A DNA stretch of 62,647 nucleotides from Bradyrhizobium glycinis. GTDB taxonomy: Bacteria; Pseudomonadota; Alphaproteobacteria; Rhizobiales; Xanthobacteraceae. The DNA is taken from the NCBI RefSeq assembly GCF_016031655.1, contig NZ_JACCHQ010000035.1, forward strand, positions 1 to 62,647, given 5' to 3'. Below are positions 9,306 through 17,014 of this stretch, one piece after another (within the stretch, counting starts at the first letter, position 1; every line of letters starts with the position of its first letter). The notes below the pieces were generated by a model. That model was not told the DNA's origin. It did no database searches and worked only from the letters and a program-made list of their open reading frames with translations. The translations under genes were made by a program, and so were the position numbers.

Positions 9306-9523
9306 GGCGAAGCGCAAAACGAGGCCCGGGTATGGAGACCAATCCGGCCGGGCCTCGCAACCAGCGACGCCCTGGGAGATGTCGCCAGTGTCCGGGAATT
9401 TGCGAAGGCACAGCTTAAGCGAACAGGCTGACGCTTGCCTGACAACAGCCGGAAGGCGAGGGCGGGCCAACTTCGCGTTGCCTTGCGCGGGCGACTGGGT
9501 TAAGCGACAGCCATTCCAGGCTC

Positions 9524-9563
9524 TGGAAGGGTGGCCGAGTGGTTTAAGGCACCGGTCTTGAAA
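9524..9563 (+). repeat. Left attachment repeat: 5' half of tRNA-Ser(UGA)
   Basis: These 40 bases are identical to 23744-23783 and correspond to the 5' half of the tRNA-Ser gene, from its first base to the anticodon loop (CTTGAAA). After 9563 the match ends and the 3' half of the tRNA is missing, so this is not a functional tRNA. It marks the left boundary of the integrated element, with the original upstream flank, and hence the tRNA's native promoter, still to its left. Confidence 0.88.
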
Positions 9564-9681
9564 TTCTGAAACGGCTATGCCGGACTGTCCGGCATTGTCC
9601 CGTTAGATGCTGATTTGTCTGGCAAAATGTCAGGTCAGCGCTGCTTTCGTCCTTGCTCATTCTACGTCGTCCCAACCAGTT

Positions 9682-9702
9682 GGGTAGCAATCCCGGTAGC
9701 AG
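9682..9702 (+). repeat. Left-end candidate integrase arm-type sites
   Basis: Two adjacent boxes, GGGTAGCAA (9682-9690) and CGGTAGCAG (9694-9702), lie about 120 bp inside the left att repeat. The same two boxes in the same order and orientation occur just inside the right end (23671-23690). This symmetrical placement is what arm-type binding sites of a tyrosine integrase would look like; binding is inferred. Confidence 0.5.
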
Positions 9703-9736
9703 CCGGCGCTTGGCCTGACGTGAGCAGGGGCGAACG

Positions 9737-9934
9737 ATGGAAGCGCTAATCGGGCTGATCCTTGGCATGCTGCTGGGGATCATCGGCTGCGAGCTTTGGC
9801 CGAGACGTAGAGAACTACTGATGGCGGCGGCGCTGCTGCTCATCTGGACGCCCATCGTTTTGGTTTATGGTGGAGCTGTGGCTGAGGATGCCGAGGGACT
9901 AATTCAGCCGAGGCCGTCCCTTGCTACGGTGTAG
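9737..9934 (+). CDS. Small two-helix membrane protein
   Basis: A 65-residue protein with two hydrophobic helices (LIGLILGMLLGIIGCEL near 4-20 and LLMAAALLLIWTPIVLVYGG near 27-46) separated by an Arg-rich WPRRRE turn. It ends with a short polar tail. It lies near the left end of the integrated element. A function is not recognisable. Its 3' end overlaps the end of the convergent gene on the other strand by 11 bp. Confidence 0.5.
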   Translation: MEALIGLILGMLLGIIGCELWPRRRELLMAAALLLIWTPIVLVYGGAVAEDAEGLIQPRPSLATV

Positions 9935-10253
9935 AGCCGTATTCCTCCACGCTGTAACCTTGATCACGATACGTTTTCACGATCCGCCTTGCTTGTTCAA
10001 ACGCCTCGGATTCCTCCGATGCGATCGGGCTGCAGTGGACGGCTGCTTGATGGCCGTTGGACTGCAATCGAGCGAGGAACGCAGCCTCTATGTCGAGCAT
10101 AGGCCAGTCAGTGGGGCGCGCGGGTCGTGAATAGTAAAGTTTTCTGACCCCATCCTCGACGGTGTTACCAGTGCAGAGCACAAATGTGCCGCTGCGCGCT
10201 AAACTCGGCGAAGCAAATAGCAGGAGTACGGCAACTAGAGGCAATCGAAACAT
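9924..10253 (-). CDS. Small exported protein of unknown function
   Basis: A 109-residue protein with a signal peptide (FRLPLVAVLLLFASPSLA, cleavage near residue 20) and two Cys in the mature part (LCTGNTVED and VHCSPIASEE). I chose the ATG at 10253 because GGAGGG lies six bases upstream; the frame is open five codons further. It sits in the cargo end of the mobile element. No family is recognised. Confidence 0.55.
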   Translation of the reverse strand: MFRLPLVAVLLLFASPSLARSGTFVLCTGNTVEDGVRKLYYSRPARPTDWPMLDIEAAFLARLQSNGHQAAVHCSPIASEESEAFEQARRIVKTYRDQGYSVEEYGSTP

Positions 10254-10321
10254 TTGACCCTCCAGCAAACGTTGAAATGTTCAAAGATTGCACCTTCGCT
10301 CCAGTGAAGTCTAGCCTTTAG

Positions 10322-10355
10322 GCGTGCCCGCCGGCGGTAAAGCCGGCGGGCACGC
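10322..10355 (-). terminator. Strong hairpin, likely terminator
   Basis: A perfect 14-bp inverted repeat (arms 10322-10335 and 10342-10355) with a GGTAAA loop. It lies between two leftward genes, 86 bp downstream of the stop of the acidic-protein gene, and could terminate that transcript. The T tract in the leftward direction is weak, so it may instead be a processing or insulating structure. Confidence 0.5.
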
Positions 10356-10440
10356 GTTTAGCGGCCGCACAGGCGCCGCTCAGCGCGTTTGCGGGCCCAC
10401 CTAAGCCGGTGAAGTGCCCATAAGGCTCGGATCAGGCGCA

Positions 10441-10896
10441 TCAGACGTACCCGTCCAGTTGCCAGCTTTGCGATCCCACCTGCTCAAGCAAACCTTCCAT
10501 GTCTCCGATGCCGAATTCGGCGTGGTCCTGCTCCAGGTCGCGCCGGCCACCCGCGGACCATCGCTCTTGGCTGTGGTAGTGGTCGAGGCTCCCCAGGGAC
10601 GGCTCATCATCGTGGTCGTTCTCCGCCGGATCGTCATCCTCGGCGGGATCGTCGTCCTCTACGTCGGCCGATATGTCGTCCTCGAGCTCGGTGGCGACGT
10701 AGGGGTCGGAGGCGTCCAGAAAGGCGATCAGCCGCTCTATTTCGGCCGAAGCCTCTTTCCTGAGTCTGGCGAGGCGCTGGAGCGAGGTTTCACGCGCCCG
10801 CTGTTGGGTAGCGAGGCCCGGCGGGAGCGCGTGTGGCGAGTCCGCAGGCAGTTCTCTGACGTTTTCCATGGTGGTGCTTTCGGTATGGCCTCTCAC
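10441..10896 (-). CDS. Acidic conserved hypothetical protein
   Basis: A 151-residue soluble protein. The N-terminal half is helical and charged (RLARLRKEASAEIERLIAFLDASD), followed by a very acidic run of repeated DDDPAE units near residues 78-95 and the motif EPSLGSLDHY near 97. Proteins with this LIAFLDxxD...EPSLGS arrangement are common, uncharacterised proteins of rhizobia. The start is a GTG at 10896; an ATG nine codons downstream (MENVREL) is an alternative. The 230 bp upstream are exceptionally hairpin-rich (see 10930-11135). Confidence 0.6.
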   Translation of the reverse strand: MRGHTESTTMENVRELPADSPHALPPGLATQQRARETSLQRLARLRKEASAEIERLIAFLDASDPYVATELEDDISADVEDDDPAEDDDPAENDHDDEPSLGSLDHYHSQERWSAGGRRDLEQDHAEFGIGDMEGLLEQVGSQSWQLDGYV

Positions 10897-10929
10897 AGCC
10901 GTTACCCGGAAACGGACCGGGCAGCCGGG

Positions 10930-11135
10930 GGGTGAGAACCTGCCGAAAGACAGGTCGTCGCGCTTTTAAGCCTCTCGGCTCTGGACATGGCGCAACGCCC
11001 CCGGCATAAAGCCAGAACGGCGCGCCCGCCAAGGCGCTCCTTAGCGCCTAGAAGGCCCGCCAAGGCCTTCCGCGCTTTCGGCAGCAATCGACGCCAATCG
11101 ATCGCCAGCCTATTTCGGTCCGGGTTCTCACACCC
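10930..11135 (-). ncRNA. Candidate structured RNA or leader
   Basis: This otherwise empty stretch is enclosed by complementary arms GTGAGAACC (10932-10940) and GGTTCTCAC (11123-11131). Inside are perfect local hairpins: AGGCGCT-CCTT-AGCGCCT (11032-11049), GAAGGCC-CGCCAA-GGCCTTC (11051-11070), GGCG-CAA-CGCC (10989-10999) and ACCTG/CAGGT (10938-10955), the last competing with the outer arm. It would form the 5' leader of the acidic-protein gene on the minus strand. The class, strand and ends are inferred; no known riboswitch is recognised. Confidence 0.35.
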
Positions 11136-11236
11136 ACGGACATGCTGCTCCTGATTTGGTAAAAAATCCACCCCCCTTCGGGGCATTGCCTTTGGGCGCC
11201 CGCTGCGGTTGTATGACCGGGAGGGGGAGGGGCACC

Positions 11237-11518
11237 ATGCAGAAGATTGTTTGGACTGGATCGCGCGCGTTGATCTCGATGTCTGTAGTCAGCCTGCTAG
11301 GTGGCTGCGGCGTCGCCGCCAAGATCGAGGCGAGGAACGATTACCGGACGTCAGCTGATCAGTACAAGGCCTGCCTCGCTGCCAATCCGGCCGCGCCTCA
11401 GAATTGCGAGGGCCTCCGATTGGCGATGGAAACGGACGAGCGCAAGTTCAACAATATGTCGGCTGGTACCAATCCCGGCTCTCAGACGTCGCACAACTTG
11501 ACAATCCTGAATCGCTGA
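11237..11518 (+). CDS. Small predicted lipoprotein
   Basis: A 93-residue protein with a lipoprotein signal: a hydrophobic segment (ALISMSVVSLLGGC) ending in the lipobox LGGC near residue 21. The mature part has the pair of cysteines ACLAANP/NCEGLR and an alpha-helical, charged centre. The ATG at 11237 follows GGGAGGGG; the frame is open further upstream but without signal-peptide character. It probably anchors in the inner leaflet of the outer membrane or in the inner membrane. Function unknown. Confidence 0.65.
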   Translation: MQKIVWTGSRALISMSVVSLLGGCGVAAKIEARNDYRTSADQYKACLAANPAAPQNCEGLRLAMETDERKFNNMSAGTNPGSQTSHNLTILNR

Positions 11519-11541
11519 TAGCGGCCAGCGAAGGGGCTTCG

Positions 11542-12033
11542 ATGAAATGGCAATCGGCTCTAGCGGCGCTGTTAGTCTGCGCACGCTCTGCAAACGCGAT
11601 CGAGCCTAAAAACGCAACCTACTACTGCACCAACGAAGCTTCTGGTGGCGTCAAATACAATCCGCAACTTCAAAAATGGACGTCAGCCCAGTTTAAGTCC
11701 GACAAACCATTCGTTTTAAGGCTACAGTTTCTGAACAGTAGGCGCGAAAAGCAGTTTAGCTGGACCGAGCTCACGACCGTGAACAGCTTTGCTGTGACGA
11801 TTGCCGAAGCTGGATCGAACGAAGCCCGTCCTTGCAAGGCTGTTAAGGATTATCAACGGCCGGTCGAAATCTGGGGCGATGACTGGCTTAGGTGCAACGT
11901 TTCGCTCTCGGAATTTCGGTTCAATCCGGCAAACAACCGCTACCTTTCCGCTTATATTGTGGGTTACGTGGGTGGCGATAACGGTGGTGACACACCATCA
12001 GTATCCATCGGCACTTGTACAAAGATCGATTAG
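11542..12033 (+). CDS. Exported protein of unknown function
   Basis: A 163-residue protein with a signal peptide (MKWQSALAALLVCARSANA), followed by a beta-rich domain with four cysteines (YYCTNE, RPCKAV, LRCNVS, GTCTKID) that could form two disulfides. It begins 23 bp after the lipoprotein gene and is probably co-transcribed with it. The A/T-rich codon choice differs from the host genes, in line with the mobile element around it. No family is recognised. Confidence 0.6.
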   Translation: MKWQSALAALLVCARSANAIEPKNATYYCTNEASGGVKYNPQLQKWTSAQFKSDKPFVLRLQFLNSRREKQFSWTELTTVNSFAVTIAEAGSNEARPCKAVKDYQRPVEIWGDDWLRCNVSLSEFRFNPANNRYLSAYIVGYVGGDNGGDTPSVSIGTCTKID

Positions 12034-12036
12034 GCC

Positions 12037-12506
12037 ATGCGCCCGCGCCGCATCGAATTTGTCGTCGCCGCCCTTGTGCTCAGTGGCTGGCTCCTGTGGA
12101 GATGGTTACATGCCGGCACCTGAACCGGATTGGTTTGCGCGCCTCGCATCCGGAATTGCTGTGCTTATTTCTGCCGCCACGTTCGACGCGGGTGGACAAG
12201 TACCGGGAGCGCAAAGCCAGCGATCAAGCGAAGCTTCCGACGGCTCGCATGCGTTGGAATCCGAATATTGATAGTCAGGGATGGTACACGCTGAAGGTCG
12301 GATTTCGAGATCTGACCAAGGCGGTGGTTTTTACAAAAGCCGAGCTGTTGTCGCCTCGCAATGGTGTGATTGCAGACCCCACAAAACCCGGCTCTGAAGG
12401 GGCTAATTATGCGACAGCTAGAAACGTCCCCTTCCCATTTAGGCATTCATCGCCAAAGCGCTTGAATGGATGCTCATTGTCCGCAGCATCGCAATCGCAG
12501 GTGTGA
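12037..12506 (+). pseudogene. Probable frameshifted remnant of a membrane protein gene
   Basis: Starting at an ATG four bases after the previous gene, the first frame encodes a 28-residue peptide with one transmembrane helix (EFVVAALVLSGWLLWRW) and stops at 12121-12123. Protein-like sequence then appears to continue in other frames: PDWFARLASGIAVLISAAT, and later, in a third frame ending at 12506, MRWNPN...WYTLKVGFRDLTKAVVFTKAELLSP. Two indels would join them. Alternatively only the 28-residue peptide is a gene. It overlaps the end of the convergent operon at 12407. Confidence 0.35.
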
Positions 12507-12952
12507 GGGATCGCGGGCCCAAAAGCCTCCGCTATAGCAATTCGAGCGTTCGCCTTCGCTCTATTGCGCGCGCTCTTTCCTTCGACCGTGATCTTTAAAG
12601 CAAAGTCCAGGTGAGACTCTTGCCCATGTTCGACCGTGTTTGTGATAGTCAGAATGTAATCAGGTCCATTGAGCGGGATGGCGCCGTATCTGGCGTTTCT
12701 AAAACCGCAATAATATCGACGAGACTTCGCGGTCTGATTCTGGATGGCGGCGATGCCACAGCCAATTTGATGTACCTGCTCGGTTTCCGGCACCAATCGC
12801 CTAAGTACGCCGGACTCATGTCCGCAGCCATCTTCGCCAGAGTTTTCAAAGCGCCAGAGCAACTCGTCGAGATGAACTTGATCTTCAGAAAAGAAGCGCG
12901 GAAAGATAATGCACCGCGCGATGCTATCATCTTCTTCAAGAGTAACGGTCAT
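12407..12952 (-). CDS. Unknown protein, third gene of a cargo operon
   Basis: A 181-residue cytosolic-looking protein with no signal peptide or membrane helix. It has a Cys/His-rich centre and end (DGCGHES, IGCGIAA, YYCGF, HTCDCDAADNEHP) that could bind metal, and a beta-rich stretch YILTITNTVEHG. It starts in an ATGA overlap with the upstream gene, so the two are translationally coupled. I do not recognise a family. GC content is visibly lower than in the host genes. Confidence 0.6.
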   Translation of the reverse strand: MTVTLEEDDSIARCIIFPRFFSEDQVHLDELLWRFENSGEDGCGHESGVLRRLVPETEQVHQIGCGIAAIQNQTAKSRRYYCGFRNARYGAIPLNGPDYILTITNTVEHGQESHLDFALKITVEGKSARNRAKANARIAIAEAFGPAIPHTCDCDAADNEHPFKRFGDECLNGKGTFLAVA

Positions 12953-13521
12953 TTTAAAGCCGGTGTGTATCCCAACAATTTGAACTCATGTATATTGATA
13001 GAGTCCTTCGCCGTCAGCAACTGGCGATTGTCGCGAACAACATAGCCGACTTCACCGTCCGTTATCGTGATGGCACATCGCTTCATGCCTTCCGCCCAGA
13101 GCATGATGATGGCTTCATGGTCTTGGGTCGCAATCTTAGGAGGAGGTAGCTGAGCTTTCTCAATCTGATTTAGGACCGCGATTGCTGTTTGTACGGCGCC
13201 GCGCTCGACGGCTTCCTCTTTATCCGCCTTTGCCAAAGCACCTAAGCGTTTTTCGATCTCGTCATATCGCTGCTTAACACTTGCTAAGGCGCTCGCGGCC
13301 GGGCCTTCATCTATCGCAGGCGACGATCGGCCGTAGACTCGCCTATAGATCAGAGGTTCATAGGTTTCGTTCGGACTTACCTTCTGAAGCATCGAGAGAT
13401 GCACAGCGCTGTCCGCTTTGTATCGAACTACGAGATTTGTAGCCGAAAGCGGCTCTGCCTTTTTTGCCGGCGGTGTAACCTCGATCGAATTAGGCTGGGA
13501 CGAGTGCGTAAATCTAAGCAT
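12949..13521 (-). CDS. Unknown protein, second gene of a cargo operon
   Basis: About 190 residues, soluble. The centre is a predicted coiled coil (ASVKQRYDEIEKRLGALAKADKEEA without interruption by Pro), followed by DHEAIIMLWAEGMKRCAITITDGEVGYVV, which looks like a small mixed alpha/beta domain. I chose the ATG at 13521, giving an 8-bp overlap with the preceding gene; the frame extends to 13593 but would then overlap it by 80 bp. The next gene overlaps by ATGA. No family recognised. Confidence 0.6.
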   Translation of the reverse strand: MLRFTHSSQPNSIEVTPPAKKAEPLSATNLVVRYKADSAVHLSMLQKVSPNETYEPLIYRRVYGRSSPAIDEGPAASALASVKQRYDEIEKRLGALAKADKEEAVERGAVQTAIAVLNQIEKAQLPPPKIATQDHEAIIMLWAEGMKRCAITITDGEVGYVVRDNRQLLTAKDSINIHEFKLLGYTPALK

Positions 13522-14230
13522 CGGAACCACTCGTTGGATTTTCAAGGCGCGCGGCAGCTCGCTCAGCGAGGCGCGTAAAAACGTGTGCCACATCGACGTT
13601 CTGAAGCGACTGGTTCGGCACAGTATTGACGTCCACTTTGTGAGAGAGCCGCTGATCAGTTCTCACGGCAAAGGGAGTTGCACCAGTTGTATCAAATTGC
13701 ACTAGCTGCAAGTTGGCTACTGACCAGGTTGACAATTGATTCACTTGAAAAGTCGACGAACCATCCTCTGTTGCCTGAATATTGTATTGAATCATTGGAT
13801 CAATCGAGTTTTTCGGGAATTTTGCTCCCGTCTGCGCCTCGATCATATCCGTTGCAGATCCCTCGAGCGGGAGAAGCTGATTCAAAACGAAAGCTCCCCG
13901 GGTCAGCGGGCATTGCTCCTGTATCAGCGCGGCTCCCTTGGTGAGCTCGGCTAGAATCGCTACTGGATTGTCGAGAAAAGGTTGATCCCCTACCGCATCA
14001 GGCGGCACATTGACCGTTAGGTCTATTCGACCGATCTGGCTGCTAATCGTGACCTGTCCTTGCGGTGTGGCGCCGCCCGCAATGGTCTGCTTTCCAGGAC
14101 TGTTTGGAATCCGCCGGAATTCATCCGGGCCAGGCTCTCCATAAATCAACGCCCAAACCTTCCCAGCGTCCAGCGGGTCCGGTCTAGGAACTGTGAAGTA
14201 CGCCATTTGTATATGATCGATGAATTTCAC
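13514..14230 (-). CDS. Unknown protein, first gene of a cargo operon
   Basis: A 238-residue protein, mainly beta-strand in its N-terminal half (VWALIYGEPGPDEFRRI, then GQVTISSQIGRIDLTVNV) and with a C-terminal DVAHVFTRLAERAAARLE helix. The GTG at 14230 has GGAA seven bases upstream; an ATG eight codons later (MAYFTVP) is possible. It heads a compact leftward operon of three overlapping genes, typical of a functional cassette such as a defence or toxin-type module, but nothing in the sequence proves a role. Confidence 0.6.
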   Translation of the reverse strand: MKFIDHIQMAYFTVPRPDPLDAGKVWALIYGEPGPDEFRRIPNSPGKQTIAGGATPQGQVTISSQIGRIDLTVNVPPDAVGDQPFLDNPVAILAELTKGAALIQEQCPLTRGAFVLNQLLPLEGSATDMIEAQTGAKFPKNSIDPMIQYNIQATEDGSSTFQVNQLSTWSVANLQLVQFDTTGATPFAVRTDQRLSHKVDVNTVPNQSLQNVDVAHVFTRLAERAAARLENPTSGSDA

Positions 14231-14529
14231 TGTGATTTTCCGGTTGCCAAATAGTAAATGGCGCGACCAGGCCAGATCAAGAGACGGCAGGCCACAATGG
14301 AACTCTATCTTAATAAGCTGAAGACAATGTAAGGGCGCTCTGGATTGCTGTGACGGATCGGGAGCTTGCCAATGCTATCACCCAGCCTCTGATCCGCGCA
14401 ACTGGAACAAGCATCTGAAAGAGTGTCACAACTTAGACATTAGGTGACATGCAAGGTTTTGCGCTGCCGCCTCGGACGAAAACAGAGATAGGCGGATGCT
14501 CTCACAAGTCCAGTTCAGGGCCATGGGAA
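14231..14529. other. Gap between cargo operon and terminase
   Basis: About 300 bp without a supported gene. It holds the presumed promoter region of the three-gene operon. Normally a portal-protein gene would follow the large terminase here, and none is visible, so this is a candidate deletion or recombination junction. Confidence 0.4.
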
Positions 14530-16023
14530 TTACCCACTCATCCAGGCGCCGCTGTCGTGCCCGCCGCCCCAGAAGAACCCCCGCCGGCGCCGCGGCTTGT
14601 CCCGCCGATAGATCTGCTCTGCGAAGCGCAGCATCATCATCCCGTAGCGGGTCGCTGAAAGCAGGTCGTCCCCCAGCTTCACCACCTTGCCATCCTTGCG
14701 GTGGTACAGCCGGAATTCCTCGAACCAATCGAGCAGGGTGCTGAGCACCTTGAGCTTGCCCGTCTCCATCCGGGTTAGCATGTCCATCAGCCCGGCCTCG
14801 ACGCTCACTGAGCCGTCCTCAAACTGCGCATGCAGGGCCAGCATGTTGAGCTGCTGGGCCCGGTACTGTTCGGCCAGCGCCACGCCGGCCCCCTCCAGTG
14901 TCTCCCGGCGGCCGTCCCGAGGCCAGGCCCAGGGCAGGGGGCCCCAGGACCGGATAGCGGCCGCGTGCATGACCGGAGTGGCTTCCCGCAGCCGGTGGGC
15001 CTTAATCACGTAGACAATGTCCTGATCGGCATCCCAGGCCAGCTCCACCGCGGCAAAAGGATGGTCCCAGCCGAAGTCCATGCCGCCGATGCGATGCCAG
15101 TGGGTAGGGATCTCGAACGGAGCCACCGTGATCGATTCCTCAGTGACCGGGAAGATGCGGCCAGAGCCCAGGATCGGAATGCCCTTGGTGCGCGCGTCCC
15201 GCTCATGGGCCGGGTAGCTGGCGACGATCTTTTTCCGCTGCTCGGGGGTGTAGTGCTCGGCTTCCTCGATCGTCATGGACGTATCGTGACGGTCGGGCGA
15301 CTTCTCGAGCAGGAAGCGTCGCACGACTTCCGACATGCCGAGCAGGGGCGTGAACGTAAGCCAGACCGGGCCGGCGGTGACGTTGGTGCGTGTCAGTCCT
15401 TCCGAATAAATGTCCTCTGGCGGCTCCTCATCGAACCAAAGCCAGTGCAGGCTCTCGCCCTGCCACTTCTCACGGCCCTGAACGTAGGACTTCAAGCCGA
15501 TAGAGCTGTGACCTGCCTGGACGTCACCACCGCCGCCCCAACGAACAATGATGCTGCCGACCAAGTCAGGCACGCCGGCGCCCGGCACCGTCTCGACGAT
15601 GGCATCCTTCGGAATTGAGCCGGTGCCATGCTGGCCCACGCGACCGAGCAAGATGCGCTGCGGGTTGTCGCGTAGCGTCTCGCCGGTGGGGCTACCCACC
15701 CAGGCATAGGTGGGCTCGTTGAAGACCTTACCTTTCCAATCGTCAGGATAGCGGCCGGTCGCGTGCATGGCCGCTTCAAATCCGCCGGCGATCGTCTTGC
15801 CGACTTGGTTGGCCGCACGAAACAGCCGCTCGCGATACACCAGGCCAGCTTCATGGAAGGATCGCTGCTTGGGGTAAGGCCGATAATATTTCAGCCGGTT
15901 TTCAGTTGAGCGTCGCTTTTGCTCCGCCGTCAGCTCCGCTTCCAATTTGCTCAGCTTTGAGGCGTCGAATCTCGGCGAGGTATTCTGCAATTTCTTCGTC
16001 TCCCATCGCGTCGAGGCGGCCAT
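14530..16023 (-). CDS. terL: Phage terminase large subunit
   Basis: A protein of about 497 residues that powers DNA packaging and cuts concatemers. The ATPase part has Walker A FRAANQVGKT near residue 75 and Walker B HWLWFDEEPPED near 195. The nuclease part has GGMDFGWDHPFAAVE near 315 and a late acidic motif GDDLLSATRYG near 460. Length and both active sites are intact, so the enzyme may still work. The ATG at 16023 overlaps the upstream gene by 122 bp; a TTG at 15945 would give a smaller overlap. No portal or capsid gene follows it, which is odd for a prophage and leaves its role in doubt. Confidence 0.88.
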   Translation of the reverse strand: MAASTRWETKKLQNTSPRFDASKLSKLEAELTAEQKRRSTENRLKYYRPYPKQRSFHEAGLVYRERLFRAANQVGKTIAGGFEAAMHATGRYPDDWKGKVFNEPTYAWVGSPTGETLRDNPQRILLGRVGQHGTGSIPKDAIVETVPGAGVPDLVGSIIVRWGGGGDVQAGHSSIGLKSYVQGREKWQGESLHWLWFDEEPPEDIYSEGLTRTNVTAGPVWLTFTPLLGMSEVVRRFLLEKSPDRHDTSMTIEEAEHYTPEQRKKIVASYPAHERDARTKGIPILGSGRIFPVTEESITVAPFEIPTHWHRIGGMDFGWDHPFAAVELAWDADQDIVYVIKAHRLREATPVMHAAAIRSWGPLPWAWPRDGRRETLEGAGVALAEQYRAQQLNMLALHAQFEDGSVSVEAGLMDMLTRMETGKLKVLSTLLDWFEEFRLYHRKDGKVVKLGDDLLSATRYGMMMLRFAEQIYRRDKPRRRRGFFWGGGHDSGAWMSG

Positions 16024-16249
16024 CCTCAAGGATGAATTCCTTCGGCAGCACGGCTGTGATGATCTTCAGGTAGTCCTTCGGACTTTCCTTGAAGACGATG
16101 TCGATCGCGGCTTTGCCGAATTCGGTGAAGTGCTCCTGAAGCGCGACGACAAAATCCGCATGCAACCGGTTGCGCGCGCCCTTGCGCCGGCCGCCGTTGC
16201 CTTTGTTGCCGGGCAGAAACTGGCCCGTCTTCTCATCCTGCTCAGCCAT
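15902..16249 (-). CDS. DUF5681-type protein, probable terminase small subunit equivalent
   Basis: A 115-residue protein whose N-terminus (KTGQFLPGNKGNGGRRKGARNRL) is the basic Gly/Arg signature of DUF5681 proteins, which usually stand directly before the large terminase in prophages and probably recognise DNA ends. A helical acidic C-terminus follows (MGDEEIAEYLAEIRRLKAEQ). The ATG at 16249 has GAAGG six bases upstream and overlaps the preceding gene by 8 bp; an ATG at 16276 is also in frame. Confidence 0.72.
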   Translation of the reverse strand: MAEQDEKTGQFLPGNKGNGGRRKGARNRLHADFVVALQEHFTEFGKAAIDIVFKESPKDYLKIITAVLPKEFILEDGRLDAMGDEEIAEYLAEIRRLKAEQIGSGADGGAKATLN

Positions 16250-17003
16250 CAGCGCCTTCGTTGCCTTGGTTTCCATTGCTGAACGGATGAAGCACAGTGT
16301 CATGCTCGACGTAACCGTTTGGATGATGCCCAACGACCTCACCGCGATCAAGATCAGCCAACATGTCGAGGTCAGTGATACCGTCGTCGTCGGTTGCCTT
16401 TTCCCAGTTCGATCGGTCATCGCGCTTCAGCGAGAACGGCTCAACCTTGCGGCCGTCAGGCTTCGTTCCGCTGCCATATCTCTCGTTCAGATAACGCTCA
16501 AGCTCGCTGCCGAGATCGCGGCTGTCTCCATACCGATCCCCGAACGCCTCGAGTGCAGCCCCTTCGTGGTCTTCGTCGGCGATCAGCTTATCCAACCGCT
16601 CGCTGCGCCCGACGTGCTCCCGAGAAAGTTGCGCGTAGGTCTTGCTGTCGATCTTGCCTTCAAGCCATTTCTGCTCGAGCGCGTCTGCCTTGACCTTTCG
16701 TTCGATAGCCTTTCGTTGCTCAAGAACGTCGTGGGAGTCGCGGCGGTCATCGTATCCGCGCGCCAGCTTCTCGAGTTCCTCAAGCGAACCATCCTTCATC
16801 ATTTCCGAGAACTGCTCGACCGGAAGTTCGTCAAGCATCTGGTGCCACAAATGAGCTTCATACTCACGAAACTCCCTTTTTGTGAGCTTGCCGGCGGCAA
16901 CCATTTCGCTGGCGAAAGCGATGGCGATATTCGCGCCGCGCAGTTGATCGGCAAATTCGCTCTTCGCGAACGAATGACGACGAAGAAGCTCGTGGCTGGG
17001 CAT
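16242..17003 (-). CDS. Charged helical phage protein of unknown role
   Basis: About 253 residues, highly charged and almost wholly alpha-helical, with coiled-coil character (DALEQKWLEGKIDSKTYAQLSREH, LGSELERYLNERYGSG). Position between the tail-collar-like gene and the terminase genes suggests a packaging, scaffold or connector role, but this is only context. Start chosen at the ATG at 17003 with AGGGAG at a workable distance; ATG 17009 is two codons upstream. The frame is open to 17108, overlapping the neighbour, and is unlikely to be used there. Confidence 0.6.
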   Translation of the reverse strand: MPSHELLRRHSFAKSEFADQLRGANIAIAFASEMVAAGKLTKREFREYEAHLWHQMLDELPVEQFSEMMKDGSLEELEKLARGYDDRRDSHDVLEQRKAIERKVKADALEQKWLEGKIDSKTYAQLSREHVGRSERLDKLIADEDHEGAALEAFGDRYGDSRDLGSELERYLNERYGSGTKPDGRKVEPFSLKRDDRSNWEKATDDDGITDLDMLADLDRGEVVGHHPNGYVEHDTVLHPFSNGNQGNEGADG

Positions 17004-17014
17004 GCCCATACTCC

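Noticed and set aside
9524..9563. A second tRNA-Ser gene
   Set aside because: Only the 5' half is present; the 3' half is absent, so it is an attachment-site repeat and not a tRNA.
14231..14529. Hidden portal or capsid gene after the large terminase
   Set aside because: The frames here are short and lack any phage motif, and the downstream genes are unrelated; the structural genes appear truly absent.
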